Positions 46,601 to 56,360 are shown, numbered from the stretch's first letter. The stretch: DNA of 64,000 bases from Alistipes sp. (GCA_017381935.1 JAFOBG010000032.1:1-64000); one strand, 5' to 3'. Program-made: numbers and translations. The notes: a model not told the origin generated them from the sequence alone.

Positions 46601-47154
46601 GTTCTATCTATCCTGATTGGAAGGGTGGTTTCAGCACAACATTCCGTTACAAGAACCTCCGCCTTGGTATGAACTTCACATACCAGTATGGTGGTAAGTG
46701 TTACTCACTCACCCACGCAATCCTTGCATCTTCAGGTAAGACAAAGGATACTCTCTATGGTCGTTATGATGGCCTTGTACAGGAGGGTGTAAATATTCTG
46801 GCCGATGGTACTTATACAAAGAATACTACCATTACCCAGTCTGCAGCCCTTTACTATCAGGACTACTACTACAATCGTAAGAATGCAGAGACTAATACCT
46901 ATGACACTTCATTCTTGAAGCTGAAGCAGGTTAACCTCGACTACTCACTTGGAAAGAAGGCTCTCCAGAAGGTAGGTTGGCTCCGTAGCCTCTCAGTAGG
47001 TGTATTTGCTACTAACCTCTTCTCTCTTGACAACTTCCCACAGTATGACCCAGAGGCAGCAACCTTCAACAGTGCATCTATTAGCCGTGGTATTGAGACA
47101 GGTGCTTACCCAATGACTCGTACCTATGGTTTCACTATCAAATTGGGCTTCTAA
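43660..47154 (+). CDS. SusC/RagA-family TonB-linked outer-membrane transporter
   Basis: 1164 residues. Signal peptide 1-39 (ending VYAQ), then a carboxypeptidase-regulatory-like domain (about 44-125, GKVTDARGPMIGVTISVKG), a TonB-box-like region (KIDEVVVTALGI) and plug domain (to about 240), and a 22-strand barrel ending in the aromatic C-terminal GFTIKLGF. It is the outer-membrane pore of a SusCD pair: the SusD lipoprotein at 47176 acts as a lid, and energy comes from TonB/ExbBD. It heads a five-gene operon of surface lipoproteins. The nutrient is not told by sequence, but a metallophosphoesterase in the operon suggests a phosphate-bearing ligand. Confidence 0.95.
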   Translation: MKRDLLLVSNGVRKLAMAVVTLSLLVCCSLFSPASVYAQGKGKMVTGKVTDARGPMIGVTISVKGLATRAALTDLDGNYSIDVAGVTNPVLEFTYVGYESQEIPVGARTKVDVVMKETTQKIDEVVVTALGITRAEKSLGYAVSKVSGDDIAQTVSGNWLDGMNGKVAGMSFESAATGPAGSVRVTLRGESSLSHDNNEALFVVDGVPLGNEKTSSGGTNDSDDAPIDYGNGLGDLNPDDIASVSVLKGPAATALYGSRAQNGAVIITTKNGSKQKGIGVNYSFSMVAEHASFWPELQEEYGAGSASLTTYATVAGKQYSPQEYFSFWSVYEGSTKISDRLWSRNMWGPKYGTDFGYGTDERGVGLTYMYHSLDFDKLRNERPDKPGSIVIDTYKKPDGGTEYEPALSKYYTLVPFEAQDYYKGFYETGFTYKNNISISGNNGKGTSVRASFQDTRNNWIVPNMGYNQETVSFSISSKLNKVVTFKGKVNYYRKKSDNLPTTGYNNASPVYQLMWNYPSVDISSFWDEYSSGRIFEALDSRTGGDSAYLNNLINCNGTSLNVNNPYWLAYDYLNTQIRDRIYGNMQVDFALTKDLTFMVRSGLDMFNDYRTSRKPQYATSYAQGWYRVQNIFRYEVNTDFLFSYKKQFNRFHLGVNFGGNNMVYNHRNQSMIAEKLSTPNVFQIANSVDRPKVSYTLTEKMINSLYGMIALNYNDTYFLDITARNDWSSALAKGNNSYFYPSVSAAILIDQAIPGLRDTNWLDMLKIRGSWANVGNDTSAYKITDYYTNSSYSSSYVLPGTLNNPLLKPENTESWEVGLEAHFFKKRLSIDVAYYDSNTTNQILSVPTDQITGATYKLINAGKVNNHGVEFSIGAKLIQKRHFTWDVNFNWSRNWNQLVELAPGVELYQLNTSFTASNNVFIYAYPGKELGRIYGYGFQRAPEGAYYVDPETGKTVDCSGQIIVDNNGYPQIDSQNLIDLGSIYPDWKGGFSTTFRYKNLRLGMNFTYQYGGKCYSLTHAILASSGKTKDTLYGRYDGLVQEGVNILADGTYTKNTTITQSAALYYQDYYYNRKNAETNTYDTSFLKLKQVNLDYSLGKKALQKVGWLRSLSVGVFATNLFSLDNFPQYDPEAATFNSASISRGIETGAYPMTRTYGFTIKLGF

Positions 47155-47175
47155 TAATAAATATAGGTATATAAT

Positions 47176-48822
47176 ATGAAAACATTGAAATATTTATCGG
47201 TTCTATTGGTGCTTCTCACCTTCTCACAGTGTCGTACACTTGAGGAGTATAATGAGTCGCCAAACCAGATTGAGGTAGGCCGCGTGCAACCGTGCGATAT
47301 GATGGATGAGATTATCTGTAACGGTGCGCTGAACTATCAGCAGCGTTTCTACGATACATTTGCCGAGCTGATGCAATATACTTGCGCCGGAGGTTCTACG
47401 GCTAATGTAATCCACCGCTATTATATAGCACCTTCTTACATTATCAACTGTTGGAATAACCCTGCACGTTGGGCAGCAAATGCTGATCACATGTATCAGT
47501 TGGCTGTGGGTATTGAGGATGAGAACTATCAGGCAGTAGCACTTACACTTCGTGCATTCTGGATGGATCAGCTCTCTGCAATCTTCGGTTATGTTCCATT
47601 CTCTGAGGCATTCTTGCTTCGTGATCAGAACGTTAACAAGCCTAAGTTTGATGCTCCAAAGGATATTTACGCACAGCTTATCAAGGATCTTGATTATGCC
47701 AATAGCCTTTATAATGTAAACCGTCCATTGAGCAACACTTCAAAGGATAAGCTCTATCATGGTGATACTAAGAAGTGGCAGAAGTTTACAAACTCTCTTC
47801 AGCTTCGTATCTTGATGCGTTTGTCAAATCGTTCAACTGATATGGAGATTCTTCTTGGAGAGTCTGTAGCTCAGTGGATTAAGAAGATTATTGACAACCC
47901 TTCAAAGTATCCAATTATGACATCATGGGAGGATAACGCAATCGTTAAGTTCTCAGGAGAGTCTCCTTTCCAGAACAACTGGGGCGGTTATCAGCAGTCA
48001 ACACTTGCAGGCCACCGTGGTGCAGAGTTCTTCATTGCTCAGCTTAATGGTAAGAACGACCCTCGTAAGTGGATTTGGTTCATTCCATGGAGCCAGTCTA
48101 TTGCATGGATGGGTGTTCAGTCAGGTATGCCAGGTGATGATACTGCAACTGCAGGTTATCCTATTATGAACTATGAGATTTTCATCAGCTATAAGCTCCC
48201 TGTATCATTCTTGAACTATGACGAGGTTTGCTTCATCCTTGCAGAGGCATACTATCGTAACGACGATGACCACTGGGCAGCAATTGCTGGAGGTGAGGCT
48301 CGTGTAGCAGAGTGGTATAATAAGGGTGTTCGCGCATCTATCGAGTTCTGGCGTGATCTCTATGTAAACTATTTCGGTCAGAATGGTCGTAACATACAGT
48401 CAAACTACCGTAACTTTGCTGCAGTTGAGCCAATGTATGATGATTACAACCATATTGAGATGCAACCAATTATGGATGACGCTTCAATTGAGAGCTTCAT
48501 CGCAAACAACGTTCCTTACGATGTTAAGAACGGTCTTGAGTGCATCATGGAGCAGAAGTATGTTGCAAACTTCCGCGTAATGACTGAGGCATGGAATGAC
48601 TATCGTCGTACTGGCTATCCAAAACTTCCTATTGGTACCGGTGTTCAGAACAATGGTGTTCTTCCACTTCGTCTTGAGTATCCTACAACAACAAAGACCA
48701 CTAATCCTGATAACTATCAGGCGGTTGTTGAGACCCTCCGTAATACTTATTATGACGGCGCAGACAATATGCTTACTCCTGTATGGTGGAGCGAGGCAGG
48801 TCTTGCTAAGGAGATTCGTTAA
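47176..48822 (+). CDS. SusD/RagB-family nutrient-binding lipoprotein
   Basis: 548 residues with a lipoprotein signal (lipobox TFSQC, Cys19). The start TLEEYNESPNQIE and helical TPR-like stretches (ALTLRAFWMDQLSAIFGYVP, LITKDLDYA-like region near residue 175) are typical of SusD. It starts 21 bases after susC and forms the surface lid that captures the ligand for the SusC pore. Of the usual length. The C-terminal half carries the variable binding surface, so specificity cannot be read here. Confidence 0.93.
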   Translation: MKTLKYLSVLLVLLTFSQCRTLEEYNESPNQIEVGRVQPCDMMDEIICNGALNYQQRFYDTFAELMQYTCAGGSTANVIHRYYIAPSYIINCWNNPARWAANADHMYQLAVGIEDENYQAVALTLRAFWMDQLSAIFGYVPFSEAFLLRDQNVNKPKFDAPKDIYAQLIKDLDYANSLYNVNRPLSNTSKDKLYHGDTKKWQKFTNSLQLRILMRLSNRSTDMEILLGESVAQWIKKIIDNPSKYPIMTSWEDNAIVKFSGESPFQNNWGGYQQSTLAGHRGAEFFIAQLNGKNDPRKWIWFIPWSQSIAWMGVQSGMPGDDTATAGYPIMNYEIFISYKLPVSFLNYDEVCFILAEAYYRNDDDHWAAIAGGEARVAEWYNKGVRASIEFWRDLYVNYFGQNGRNIQSNYRNFAAVEPMYDDYNHIEMQPIMDDASIESFIANNVPYDVKNGLECIMEQKYVANFRVMTEAWNDYRRTGYPKLPIGTGVQNNGVLPLRLEYPTTTKTTNPDNYQAVVETLRNTYYDGADNMLTPVWWSEAGLAKEIR

Positions 48823-48840
48823 TTTTAATGAGAAACAGAT

Positions 48841-49620
48841 ATGAAAAAGACTTTCAAATATTTGATGACTCTCACACTTTGTGTTGCAGCTGTTGTAATG
48901 AGCGGTTGTAAGGAGGAGGCTCCTTATGTCTGCGAGGGCGCAGGTGGCGATACTTATGTGAAGTTTGGCGGTACAGGTACAACCGATACTCGTCTTCTTG
49001 TAACCACCGATGGTTATATTGGCGAGACTTATGCAGTATCTGTAACCTATGATATGTACACTAATGCAGATGAGTGGCAGATTGTACCTGACTACTCTGA
49101 GTGTTATGATCCTGAGTATGAGTGGATTGAGAGCTGGCCAAGCCATGGTAATTATGATGGTCGTTTTACTCTTAACTTCCAGGCAAACTCTCGTCAGGGT
49201 GATACTCGCTATGCTAAGGTAAATATCGTCTCACACGGTAAGATTATCCAGACTATTGATATTGAGCAGGATAAGGCTCCAAATACACAGTTCTATATCC
49301 AGCCATTCCTTCAGGTACAGTCATTTACAAAGTCAGGAATCTATGCTGATGGCGATAACGCTGGTAAGACTATCGTTAAGACTATTCCAATTGACTCAAA
49401 CGTTGCATGGTCTGCTCGTATTGATGACGATGAGAATGGTGATCCGGTAGAGTGGATTAAGGTTAGCGGTATAACTAAGGCCAAGTTCGATATTTCGGTA
49501 GAGCCAAATACAGGCGCTGAGCCTCGTCAGGGTACAATTACCGTATATCAGAATACTAATGGTAATAACAACATTGTAGTTACTGTAAAGCAGGCTGGCG
49601 ATGAGGTCGCTGCTGAATAA
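48841..49620 (+). CDS. BACON-like surface lipoprotein in the SusCD operon
   Basis: 259 residues with lipobox VVMSGC (Cys23). Two beta-sandwich stretches follow. In the second, NVAWSARIDDDENG and EPRQGTITVYQNTNG ending with VTVKQAG are typical of BACON domains, which often sit in surface glycan-binding lipoproteins (SusE/F position). It begins 18 bases after susD. Role as an auxiliary surface binding protein is inferred from domain and position. Confidence 0.75.
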   Translation: MKKTFKYLMTLTLCVAAVVMSGCKEEAPYVCEGAGGDTYVKFGGTGTTDTRLLVTTDGYIGETYAVSVTYDMYTNADEWQIVPDYSECYDPEYEWIESWPSHGNYDGRFTLNFQANSRQGDTRYAKVNIVSHGKIIQTIDIEQDKAPNTQFYIQPFLQVQSFTKSGIYADGDNAGKTIVKTIPIDSNVAWSARIDDDENGDPVEWIKVSGITKAKFDISVEPNTGAEPRQGTITVYQNTNGNNNIVVTVKQAGDEVAAE

Positions 49621-49665
49621 GCTACTGTTAAAGTATTTTTAGAAGAATTTTCAAGTTTGTGAGAA

Positions 49666-51780
49666 ATGAACAGAGTTGAAAGTAAACTAGTGAAACTAAT
49701 TCTCTCGATTGCGGTTCTAATCGGAGCTGTCGCTTGCGCCGGCTCCGAGGGAACTGACGAGCCTGGTACAGGTGGCTCAGCGATTCTTACTAGCGTAGAG
49801 TCGCAGGCATCAATGCTGCTTACAGCAGGTGCAGACCATCGTATTATGGCTAAGGGAGCAGAGCAGGGTGATGTTATTCTCCTTGATGGCAATAAGGATT
49901 TTGAGTGCGAAGTTGTTAAGATTAGCACTACATGGTTCCGTTTTGCTGTTCCTCAGGATATTGTTGACGGTAAGTATAACATTAGCATTCGTCGAGGAGA
50001 GAAGACACAAAACCTTTTTGCTACCAATATTACAGTTCAGAGTGTAGATAATCGAGTTCCGAGCAAGACCGGTACCAATCTTAAGGGTATGGTTTATTGC
50101 AATGGTAAGGGTGTAGAGGGCGTTCTTGTAACAGATGGCGTTGAGATTACTAAGACCAATGCTGATGGCCACTATTGGATTAACTCCAAGAAGAGCTATG
50201 AGGTGGTTTATGTAATTCTTCCTTCAGGTTACAATGTTCCAACACAGGGTGCAATGCCTAAGTATTGGGCTCAGACCTCTAACGATGCGAATAGTGAGGA
50301 GCAGCACAACTTTGAGTTAGTAAAGGCATCTAATGATGATCATATTGTGCTTGTTGCAACTGATATCCACCTTACCAATCGAAATTTGTCTCCAAATGAC
50401 TGTACACAGTTCCGTGATGGTTTTGTAAACGAGCTTATCGCAGAATATTCAGGTAAGCAAAATGTCTATTGCTTCAATTTGGGAGATTTTGCACACGATA
50501 TTTATTGGTATAGGTATGATATAGGTTGGGGTAATGAGCTTAAGCATCATCCATCTGACTATATCAGTGGTCTGCCATGTCAGTTTTGGTCCACTATGGG
50601 TAACCATGATAATGATGGACATACACCTGACGGCAATGACGTCGATCTTCGTGCTTCAGGACCTTATCGTAAGATGGTTGGCCCTACCCACGTTTCGATG
50701 AATATCGGTAAGATTCACTATATGCTTTTAGACGATATTCTTTACTATAATGGCTATACAGGTTCAAACTCGGATGTTGACGCTCTGTTTGGCGACTGTA
50801 ACTACCATGCAGGTTTCCGTCCGGATATGCTTACTTGGATTGAGAGAGATTTATCTTATGTTGACAAGAATACTCCAATCGTTATAGGTCTGCATATTCC
50901 ATTGGTAAACTGGACAGGCTCAGATCGTAACTATGAGTTCAATGTGAAGAGTAATTGGACAGCCTTTATGGATCTATTTAAGGACTTTAAGGAGGTAAAC
51001 TTCATTACAGGTCATACTCACCAGACCCGTTTCCGCCGTGTTCCTGGTTATAATAATATGTATGAGCATAACATCGGCGCAGTTTGCGGTGTGTGGTGGA
51101 ACTCAAGCCTGCGTTCTGGTGGAACAAACAGCAAAACTGGTGCATTAAACCTTTGTGCAGATGGTACACCTTCAGGTTACTATGTATATAAGGCAAGCGG
51201 TGTAAATCGTAGTTGGTACTACAAGTATGTAGGCGAGCCTGCAACAAAGCAGTTCAAGAGCTACGATATGAACGAGGTAAAGAAGTACTACGAATCTTAT
51301 GGTCCAGCTAATAGCTTTATTAATGCCGGCACATATGTCAATACTGCTAATGGTGGTAATAACACTGTTACTATCAAGTCAAAGGAGTATGGCTATCAAG
51401 AGGAGCAGAACACAGTATGGATTAATGTTTGGGGATACGAGAACGGACCATTCAGCGACTATGGTAACTGGGAGGTTACTGTAACTGAGAATGGAAAGAA
51501 ACTTGAGGTTACTCAACTTTCAGGCGGTTATCGAGATCCACTCTCTGCTCTTTGTGGTGAAATCTATGTATATGGCGTTCAGGGCAAAAAGTCCTTCTCG
51601 GCTAATACCTGCAGCTCGGTAAATCATAACCACCTCTTCCGTGTCGTTGCATCATCTGCCAATAGCACTTTGACTATTAATGTCAAGGATCGTTTTGGTA
51701 ATGTTTATCAGGAGCAAATGGCACGACCAAAGAAGTTCTATGATGGAAAAGAGATTTCGAACACTTGGACACTTGACTAA
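49666..51780 (+). CDS. Calcineurin-like metallophosphoesterase lipoprotein
   Basis: 704 residues. Lipobox VACA with Cys24. A beta domain of IPT-like look (about 40-127), a second small beta domain of the MetallophosN type (about 137-190), then the catalytic domain. Metal-binding motifs are clear: D233-x-H235 (ATDIHLT), GD at 273-274 (NLGDFAHD), GNHD at 312-315, GLHIPL and GHTH (about 455). A C-terminal beta domain ends the protein. It hydrolyses phosphomono- or diesters at the cell surface or periplasm. It sits within the SusCD operon, 45 bases after the BACON gene, so its substrate is likely the imported nutrient. Specificity unknown. Confidence 0.9.
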   Translation: MNRVESKLVKLILSIAVLIGAVACAGSEGTDEPGTGGSAILTSVESQASMLLTAGADHRIMAKGAEQGDVILLDGNKDFECEVVKISTTWFRFAVPQDIVDGKYNISIRRGEKTQNLFATNITVQSVDNRVPSKTGTNLKGMVYCNGKGVEGVLVTDGVEITKTNADGHYWINSKKSYEVVYVILPSGYNVPTQGAMPKYWAQTSNDANSEEQHNFELVKASNDDHIVLVATDIHLTNRNLSPNDCTQFRDGFVNELIAEYSGKQNVYCFNLGDFAHDIYWYRYDIGWGNELKHHPSDYISGLPCQFWSTMGNHDNDGHTPDGNDVDLRASGPYRKMVGPTHVSMNIGKIHYMLLDDILYYNGYTGSNSDVDALFGDCNYHAGFRPDMLTWIERDLSYVDKNTPIVIGLHIPLVNWTGSDRNYEFNVKSNWTAFMDLFKDFKEVNFITGHTHQTRFRRVPGYNNMYEHNIGAVCGVWWNSSLRSGGTNSKTGALNLCADGTPSGYYVYKASGVNRSWYYKYVGEPATKQFKSYDMNEVKKYYESYGPANSFINAGTYVNTANGGNNTVTIKSKEYGYQEEQNTVWINVWGYENGPFSDYGNWEVTVTENGKKLEVTQLSGGYRDPLSALCGEIYVYGVQGKKSFSANTCSSVNHNHLFRVVASSANSTLTINVKDRFGNVYQEQMARPKKFYDGKEISNTWTLD

Positions 51781-51797
51781 ATAAATAACCTAACAAT

Positions 51798-54700
51798 ATG
51801 AAAACATTAAGAAAACTTTTCAATTTGGTAGCAACTTTCGCAGTGGCAATGTTTGTCCTTGCGTCATGTACTACCGACAATACGCGCGACGAATCTGTAT
51901 TCGTGCCGTTTGATATTGATTTCTCAACCGGCGAGGCTCTTTGGGATACAAATAACCAGGGAGATGAGTTGGTTCTCAACAAGCTCGGTGTAGGTACTAC
52001 CGGTACTGTTCCATACCTTGAGGTAAAGTCAAGCGTATATTGGACTGTATCTGTAGAGTACGACCAGACCTCTGTTGTAAATCCTGAGACCGGTGAGGTA
52101 ACAGAGATTGAGCCATGGCTTGAGGTATCTCCAATTGGTGGTCCTCAGCCTGCAACGTCTGTAACCAACGTATATCTTACTATGGGTGAGAATACAGGTG
52201 AGGATCGTACAGCAACTGTTATCTTCAAGACTTTGGAGACTACTTACAGCGTATCTATTCGTCAGCGTGGTCCTAAGACTAATATCAACGAGAGCCGTCT
52301 TGTATTTGTACAGGATGATTTCGGTGGTGAGATGATTAAGGAGAATACCCTTGTTAAGTTCTATACCTTCTCAAACGCAGATGGTTCTAAGTCTTACAAT
52401 GGTGTAGCTACTGCCGGTGATCTTTACGCTTATGCTTATGCTGGTTCTGATAATGTATATGCATCAGTTGACGAGCCTTCAAAGGGTTATACTGATGTAA
52501 ACTTCTCTCTTGACGCTTCTGGTGATGCTAATATCATGATTGATGGTGCAGGCCACTTCGATATTCGTAACTTCAACAACCAGGATAAGACAGACTTCTA
52601 CCTCTCATTTGGTGCGAAGAACAGCGATGGTCGTTTCCGCAAGGAGGATTTGAAGCTCTATATCTCTCATGACAATGCAAGCTGGGCTGAGATGGATTAT
52701 GTTCATACTGAGCACCCAACTAACGATTGGTCTATCAATACATTCGATTTCTCTATCGCTCCAAACGTGAGCAAGATTCTCTACTTCCGATTTGAGAATA
52801 CTTCTGAGGATGTTTATCGTATTGACGATATCTTCTTCTCTGAGTATGACCCATCTGACAATATTTTCCCACTCATTGAGCTTGGTTCAGATATTATCGG
52901 TCTTCCTGTAAACTTTAAGTTCAACGACCTTAAGCAGGGTGAGACTAAGGGTGATAACTGGGAGGCATTTGCAATTGTACTCTCTGAGGAGTCTGGTGCT
53001 TATGAGAAGGAGGAGCCAGTTGAGTTCTCAACAGCTCTTGCAACCTCTGCAAACGTACAGTTCATCATGGGTACTGAGGCTTCTATTGTAAAGAAGCGTG
53101 CAGGTGGTGATGGTATGCTTGTAACCTCATCTTCACCAAAGATTACCGGTATGTATGAGGGCGACTATTGGATTTGGACAATTCCTGTTCACAACGCAGC
53201 TGCAAATACTAACTTGGCTTGTGAGTTCTCATTCATGGGTACTGATGCTGGTGGTAAGTATCACATCTTCGAGTGGGCACAGTGTACTGCAGATGAGTAT
53301 CAGCTCTCTGGTCGTCCAATTATCATGCTTGATGATGTTGAGAAGGATAAGTTCTATGACTCTCTTGACTGGACACAGTGGAACCTTGTAGATGTTGAGG
53401 TGCCAAACGATGTTGATATTCCAAAGAACTCTTCAGGTATTCCAGTTGGTAACGCTTCTTCTCCTGCAGGTTACTGGAAGGGCGTAATTACCCACTCTGA
53501 GGGCTTTATGGGCGGTAAGAGCTCTAAGGTTTGCACAACAGACCCTGATAAGATTAAGATCAACTTCCCTGATGCTATGGAGGATGGTTACTACTTCTTG
53601 CGTCTGCGCCTTGTATCTAACCTTACTTGCGGACCTTGTAACTCAACTAACTTCCAGCGTATCAACAAGGTTGACCATAATGGTACAAACTATCTTCGTA
53701 ACACTGCTAAGTTTACCTTCGCAGGTTGCGGTCAGGTTGTAGATGCAACTGATGGTTACAAGTTCCTTGCTCTTATTAATGATTTTGGTGCACAGCAGTA
53801 CTATACAGGTGGTGATCTCTACTTCTCTAATAAGGCTGTTCTCGGTTTGTATGCAGGTACAACAAATAACCTGCGTTCTACAACATCTGGTAGCAACCAG
53901 TTCGTAGGAACTAACCCTAATGGTAACAACGGTCAGGCAGTATATGTTTACAGCCCTTATGATGCATCTAATGATGTAAATGCTGGTGATATTTCACTCT
54001 CAGTTCCTGCTAAGCAGGTTCTTACTGATAATGCATTGGTATTGGATAGCGCTCCAATGATTATGACAAACGATCAGACTTATCGTACAACCCGTATGAT
54101 GCGTTGTGATATGAAGATCGTATCTTCAGTGCTTCAGCTCAATGTTTATGCGAAAGATAGAATGAATGATAAGATCTCTCGCGTAGTTCTTTCAGGTGAT
54201 AAGATTGCAGGTTCTCATACCGTAAATCTCTACAGCCGTGAGGATGCAGGTGAGCTTGTTCCAATGTCAACTTTGGAGTCTGTTGCAGAGAAGGCTATCT
54301 CTATTCCTGATAATGAGTACGATGCAGTAGGTCTCTACTTCGGCGTATGGCCAGGTGAGCAGCGCACAATTACTGCTCAGATCTATGCAGGTGCTTATGT
54401 TTATACAACAACTCTTCCTGCTTCTGACTTTGTTGCAGGTAGCGTAACACCTCTTACTGTATGTCTTGATGACTGCGATAAGCAGCTTGCTCCAGATGTA
54501 GTAGTTACAGGTATCGACTCTGGTCAGAAGTTCCTCCAGTTCGTATCAGACCTGGCAGCAGGTAAGGAGGATATGACAGATTATCGTAACCTTGACGGTG
54601 ATTTCGGTTTCGTGGCTACTGAGGCAAATGGTGGTGTAATCGATATGTCAGGTATCTCAATGGCAACATGGCCAGATGTAGTTCTTAAGGAGAACTTCAA

Positions 54701-56285
54701 CGGTGGTGGTGTACCTATTAAGAACCTTGTAATTGAGGTTCCTAACAAGTCTCTGTTCCGCAACCTTGAGTATGGTAACACTATTACTAACGTTGTATTC
54801 GATGAGAGCTGTAAGTTGAATATTTCACTTTCTGAGTACCTCAATGAGACTCAGTGCTGGTCATTCCTTGTAAACTCAGGTGTAATTACAGAGGATGCAT
54901 CAAAGCATGAGGCTACAGGTAACATTGAGAACTGTACAAACTACGGTCAGATTAACATCTTCGGTGAGCACGGTAATGATAATATCTACATTGGTGCATT
55001 CATCGGTGAGGCTTCAGGTGCTCCAACAGACCTTGATGAAATCTCTCATATGTCTGGCTGTAAGAACTATGGTAAAATTCACATCTACGATGTAAGTCAG
55101 GGTGAGTATCCACTTGGTTCAACTGCTAAGATGACTCACGCATACTACCGTTATACTACTATTGGTGGATTTATCGGTCGTGCAGCAGGTTACGAGGTAA
55201 CTAACTGTCAGAACTACGGTGAGATTGTTGTTGATAAGAGCGTTGAGCGTCATATCGGTACATTCTACATCGGTGCTATTGCTGGTTACGCTACAAACCG
55301 TGTTGATACCAACATTACTAACGTATTTGGTAACATCAACAACTGTACAAACTATGGTAATATCAAGGTTGGTGAGCCTGGTGATCCTGCAGTAGTTCAT
55401 ACATTCGCACTTTCTGGTGGTGTAGGTCGTACTCAGTGGGCTAACCTTACTCGTTTGACTAACGAGGGTGATATCACAGTTTACGCTGTACACTATGACC
55501 CATTCATTACAGGCGAGTACTCTAATAAGAATTGGGCATCTGAGATTGCTGGTACAACAAATGCTATTGATTACTTCTGCGTAGGTGGTTTGCTCTGCTT
55601 CACTCAGTGTAACATCGCTGTAGGTTGCGAGAATACATTCCTTATCAACACAGGTGATATCTATGTAGAGTGTGATACTCCAAACACTCAGCTTGACGAG
55701 GGCTCAATGCGCTATGCTGATAACTGCGGTATCTGCGTAGGTGGTGCTGTAGCAAGTGCAGGTGCAAATGCTTACAACCCTCACTACAACTCTTGTTCAA
55801 ACATGGGTAATGTAACCCTTAAGTGTAACAAGGCATCTTCAGAGGCATTCCTCGGTGGTGTAATGGGTAAGATGGCTTCTAACCGTTATACAGCAGACTA
55901 TGTATTCTACCTCAATGGTAGCTCTAACGTAGGTACTGTAACTTTCCTCACTGACAATCCTGAGACTGTTATTGCACACGTAGGTGGTGTTTGCGGTTCA
56001 ATGATTTATGGTGAGCTTAAGGCTGATATCAACGGTGGTGCTGTAAGCAGCCAGTCAACTCACCCAGAGTCAACTATCGGAGCTATCCTCGGAACACAGC
56101 ACTTCTCTTCAATTGGTACAGCTTGTACACTTGAGCATGCTCTCGTTCTTGAGGCAGGTGCAGTAGGTGGTTCAATTAACGGTGTAGTTCTTAATGAGAC
56201 TAACTTCTCTGAATACATCTATGGTGGCCACCAGTCTAAGGAGGTTCACTTGAAGGATAACGCATACTTCAACTATGTACCTTAA
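51798..56285 (+). CDS. Giant surface lipoprotein with BACON and GLUG-like repeats
   Basis: 1495 residues with lipobox FVLASC (Cys24). A BACON-like domain covers about 65-160, followed by a jelly-roll-like part (about 165-350, DLKLYISHDNASWAEM), further beta domains, and from about 990 a run of GLUG-like repeats: CTNYGQINI, CKNYGKIHI, CQNYGEIVV, CTNYGNIKV, LTNEGDITV, CSNMGNVTL and SSNVGTVTF. Such repeats form beta-solenoids in surface adhesins and binding proteins. No catalytic residues were recognised. It is the last gene of the SusCD operon, 17 bases after the phosphoesterase, and a terminator follows at 56323. A ligand-binding role on the cell surface is inferred. Confidence 0.8.
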   Translation: MKTLRKLFNLVATFAVAMFVLASCTTDNTRDESVFVPFDIDFSTGEALWDTNNQGDELVLNKLGVGTTGTVPYLEVKSSVYWTVSVEYDQTSVVNPETGEVTEIEPWLEVSPIGGPQPATSVTNVYLTMGENTGEDRTATVIFKTLETTYSVSIRQRGPKTNINESRLVFVQDDFGGEMIKENTLVKFYTFSNADGSKSYNGVATAGDLYAYAYAGSDNVYASVDEPSKGYTDVNFSLDASGDANIMIDGAGHFDIRNFNNQDKTDFYLSFGAKNSDGRFRKEDLKLYISHDNASWAEMDYVHTEHPTNDWSINTFDFSIAPNVSKILYFRFENTSEDVYRIDDIFFSEYDPSDNIFPLIELGSDIIGLPVNFKFNDLKQGETKGDNWEAFAIVLSEESGAYEKEEPVEFSTALATSANVQFIMGTEASIVKKRAGGDGMLVTSSSPKITGMYEGDYWIWTIPVHNAAANTNLACEFSFMGTDAGGKYHIFEWAQCTADEYQLSGRPIIMLDDVEKDKFYDSLDWTQWNLVDVEVPNDVDIPKNSSGIPVGNASSPAGYWKGVITHSEGFMGGKSSKVCTTDPDKIKINFPDAMEDGYYFLRLRLVSNLTCGPCNSTNFQRINKVDHNGTNYLRNTAKFTFAGCGQVVDATDGYKFLALINDFGAQQYYTGGDLYFSNKAVLGLYAGTTNNLRSTTSGSNQFVGTNPNGNNGQAVYVYSPYDASNDVNAGDISLSVPAKQVLTDNALVLDSAPMIMTNDQTYRTTRMMRCDMKIVSSVLQLNVYAKDRMNDKISRVVLSGDKIAGSHTVNLYSREDAGELVPMSTLESVAEKAISIPDNEYDAVGLYFGVWPGEQRTITAQIYAGAYVYTTTLPASDFVAGSVTPLTVCLDDCDKQLAPDVVVTGIDSGQKFLQFVSDLAAGKEDMTDYRNLDGDFGFVATEANGGVIDMSGISMATWPDVVLKENFNGGGVPIKNLVIEVPNKSLFRNLEYGNTITNVVFDESCKLNISLSEYLNETQCWSFLVNSGVITEDASKHEATGNIENCTNYGQINIFGEHGNDNIYIGAFIGEASGAPTDLDEISHMSGCKNYGKIHIYDVSQGEYPLGSTAKMTHAYYRYTTIGGFIGRAAGYEVTNCQNYGEIVVDKSVERHIGTFYIGAIAGYATNRVDTNITNVFGNINNCTNYGNIKVGEPGDPAVVHTFALSGGVGRTQWANLTRLTNEGDITVYAVHYDPFITGEYSNKNWASEIAGTTNAIDYFCVGGLLCFTQCNIAVGCENTFLINTGDIYVECDTPNTQLDEGSMRYADNCGICVGGAVASAGANAYNPHYNSCSNMGNVTLKCNKASSEAFLGGVMGKMASNRYTADYVFYLNGSSNVGTVTFLTDNPETVIAHVGGVCGSMIYGELKADINGGAVSSQSTHPESTIGAILGTQHFSSIGTACTLEHALVLEAGAVGGSINGVVLNETNFSEYIYGGHQSKEVHLKDNAYFNYVP

Positions 56286-56322
56286 AAACAGATTAAAGCG
56301 GAATATCTTCCGTTGATATATT

Positions 56323-56360
56323 ACAACAAAGGGCAGTACGAAAGTACAGCCCTTTGTTGT
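56323..56360 (+). terminator. Terminator of the SusCD operon
   Basis: ACAACAAAGGGC and GCCCTTTGTTGT pair exactly, with an inner GTAC-GAAA-GTAC hairpin. Confidence 0.85.
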
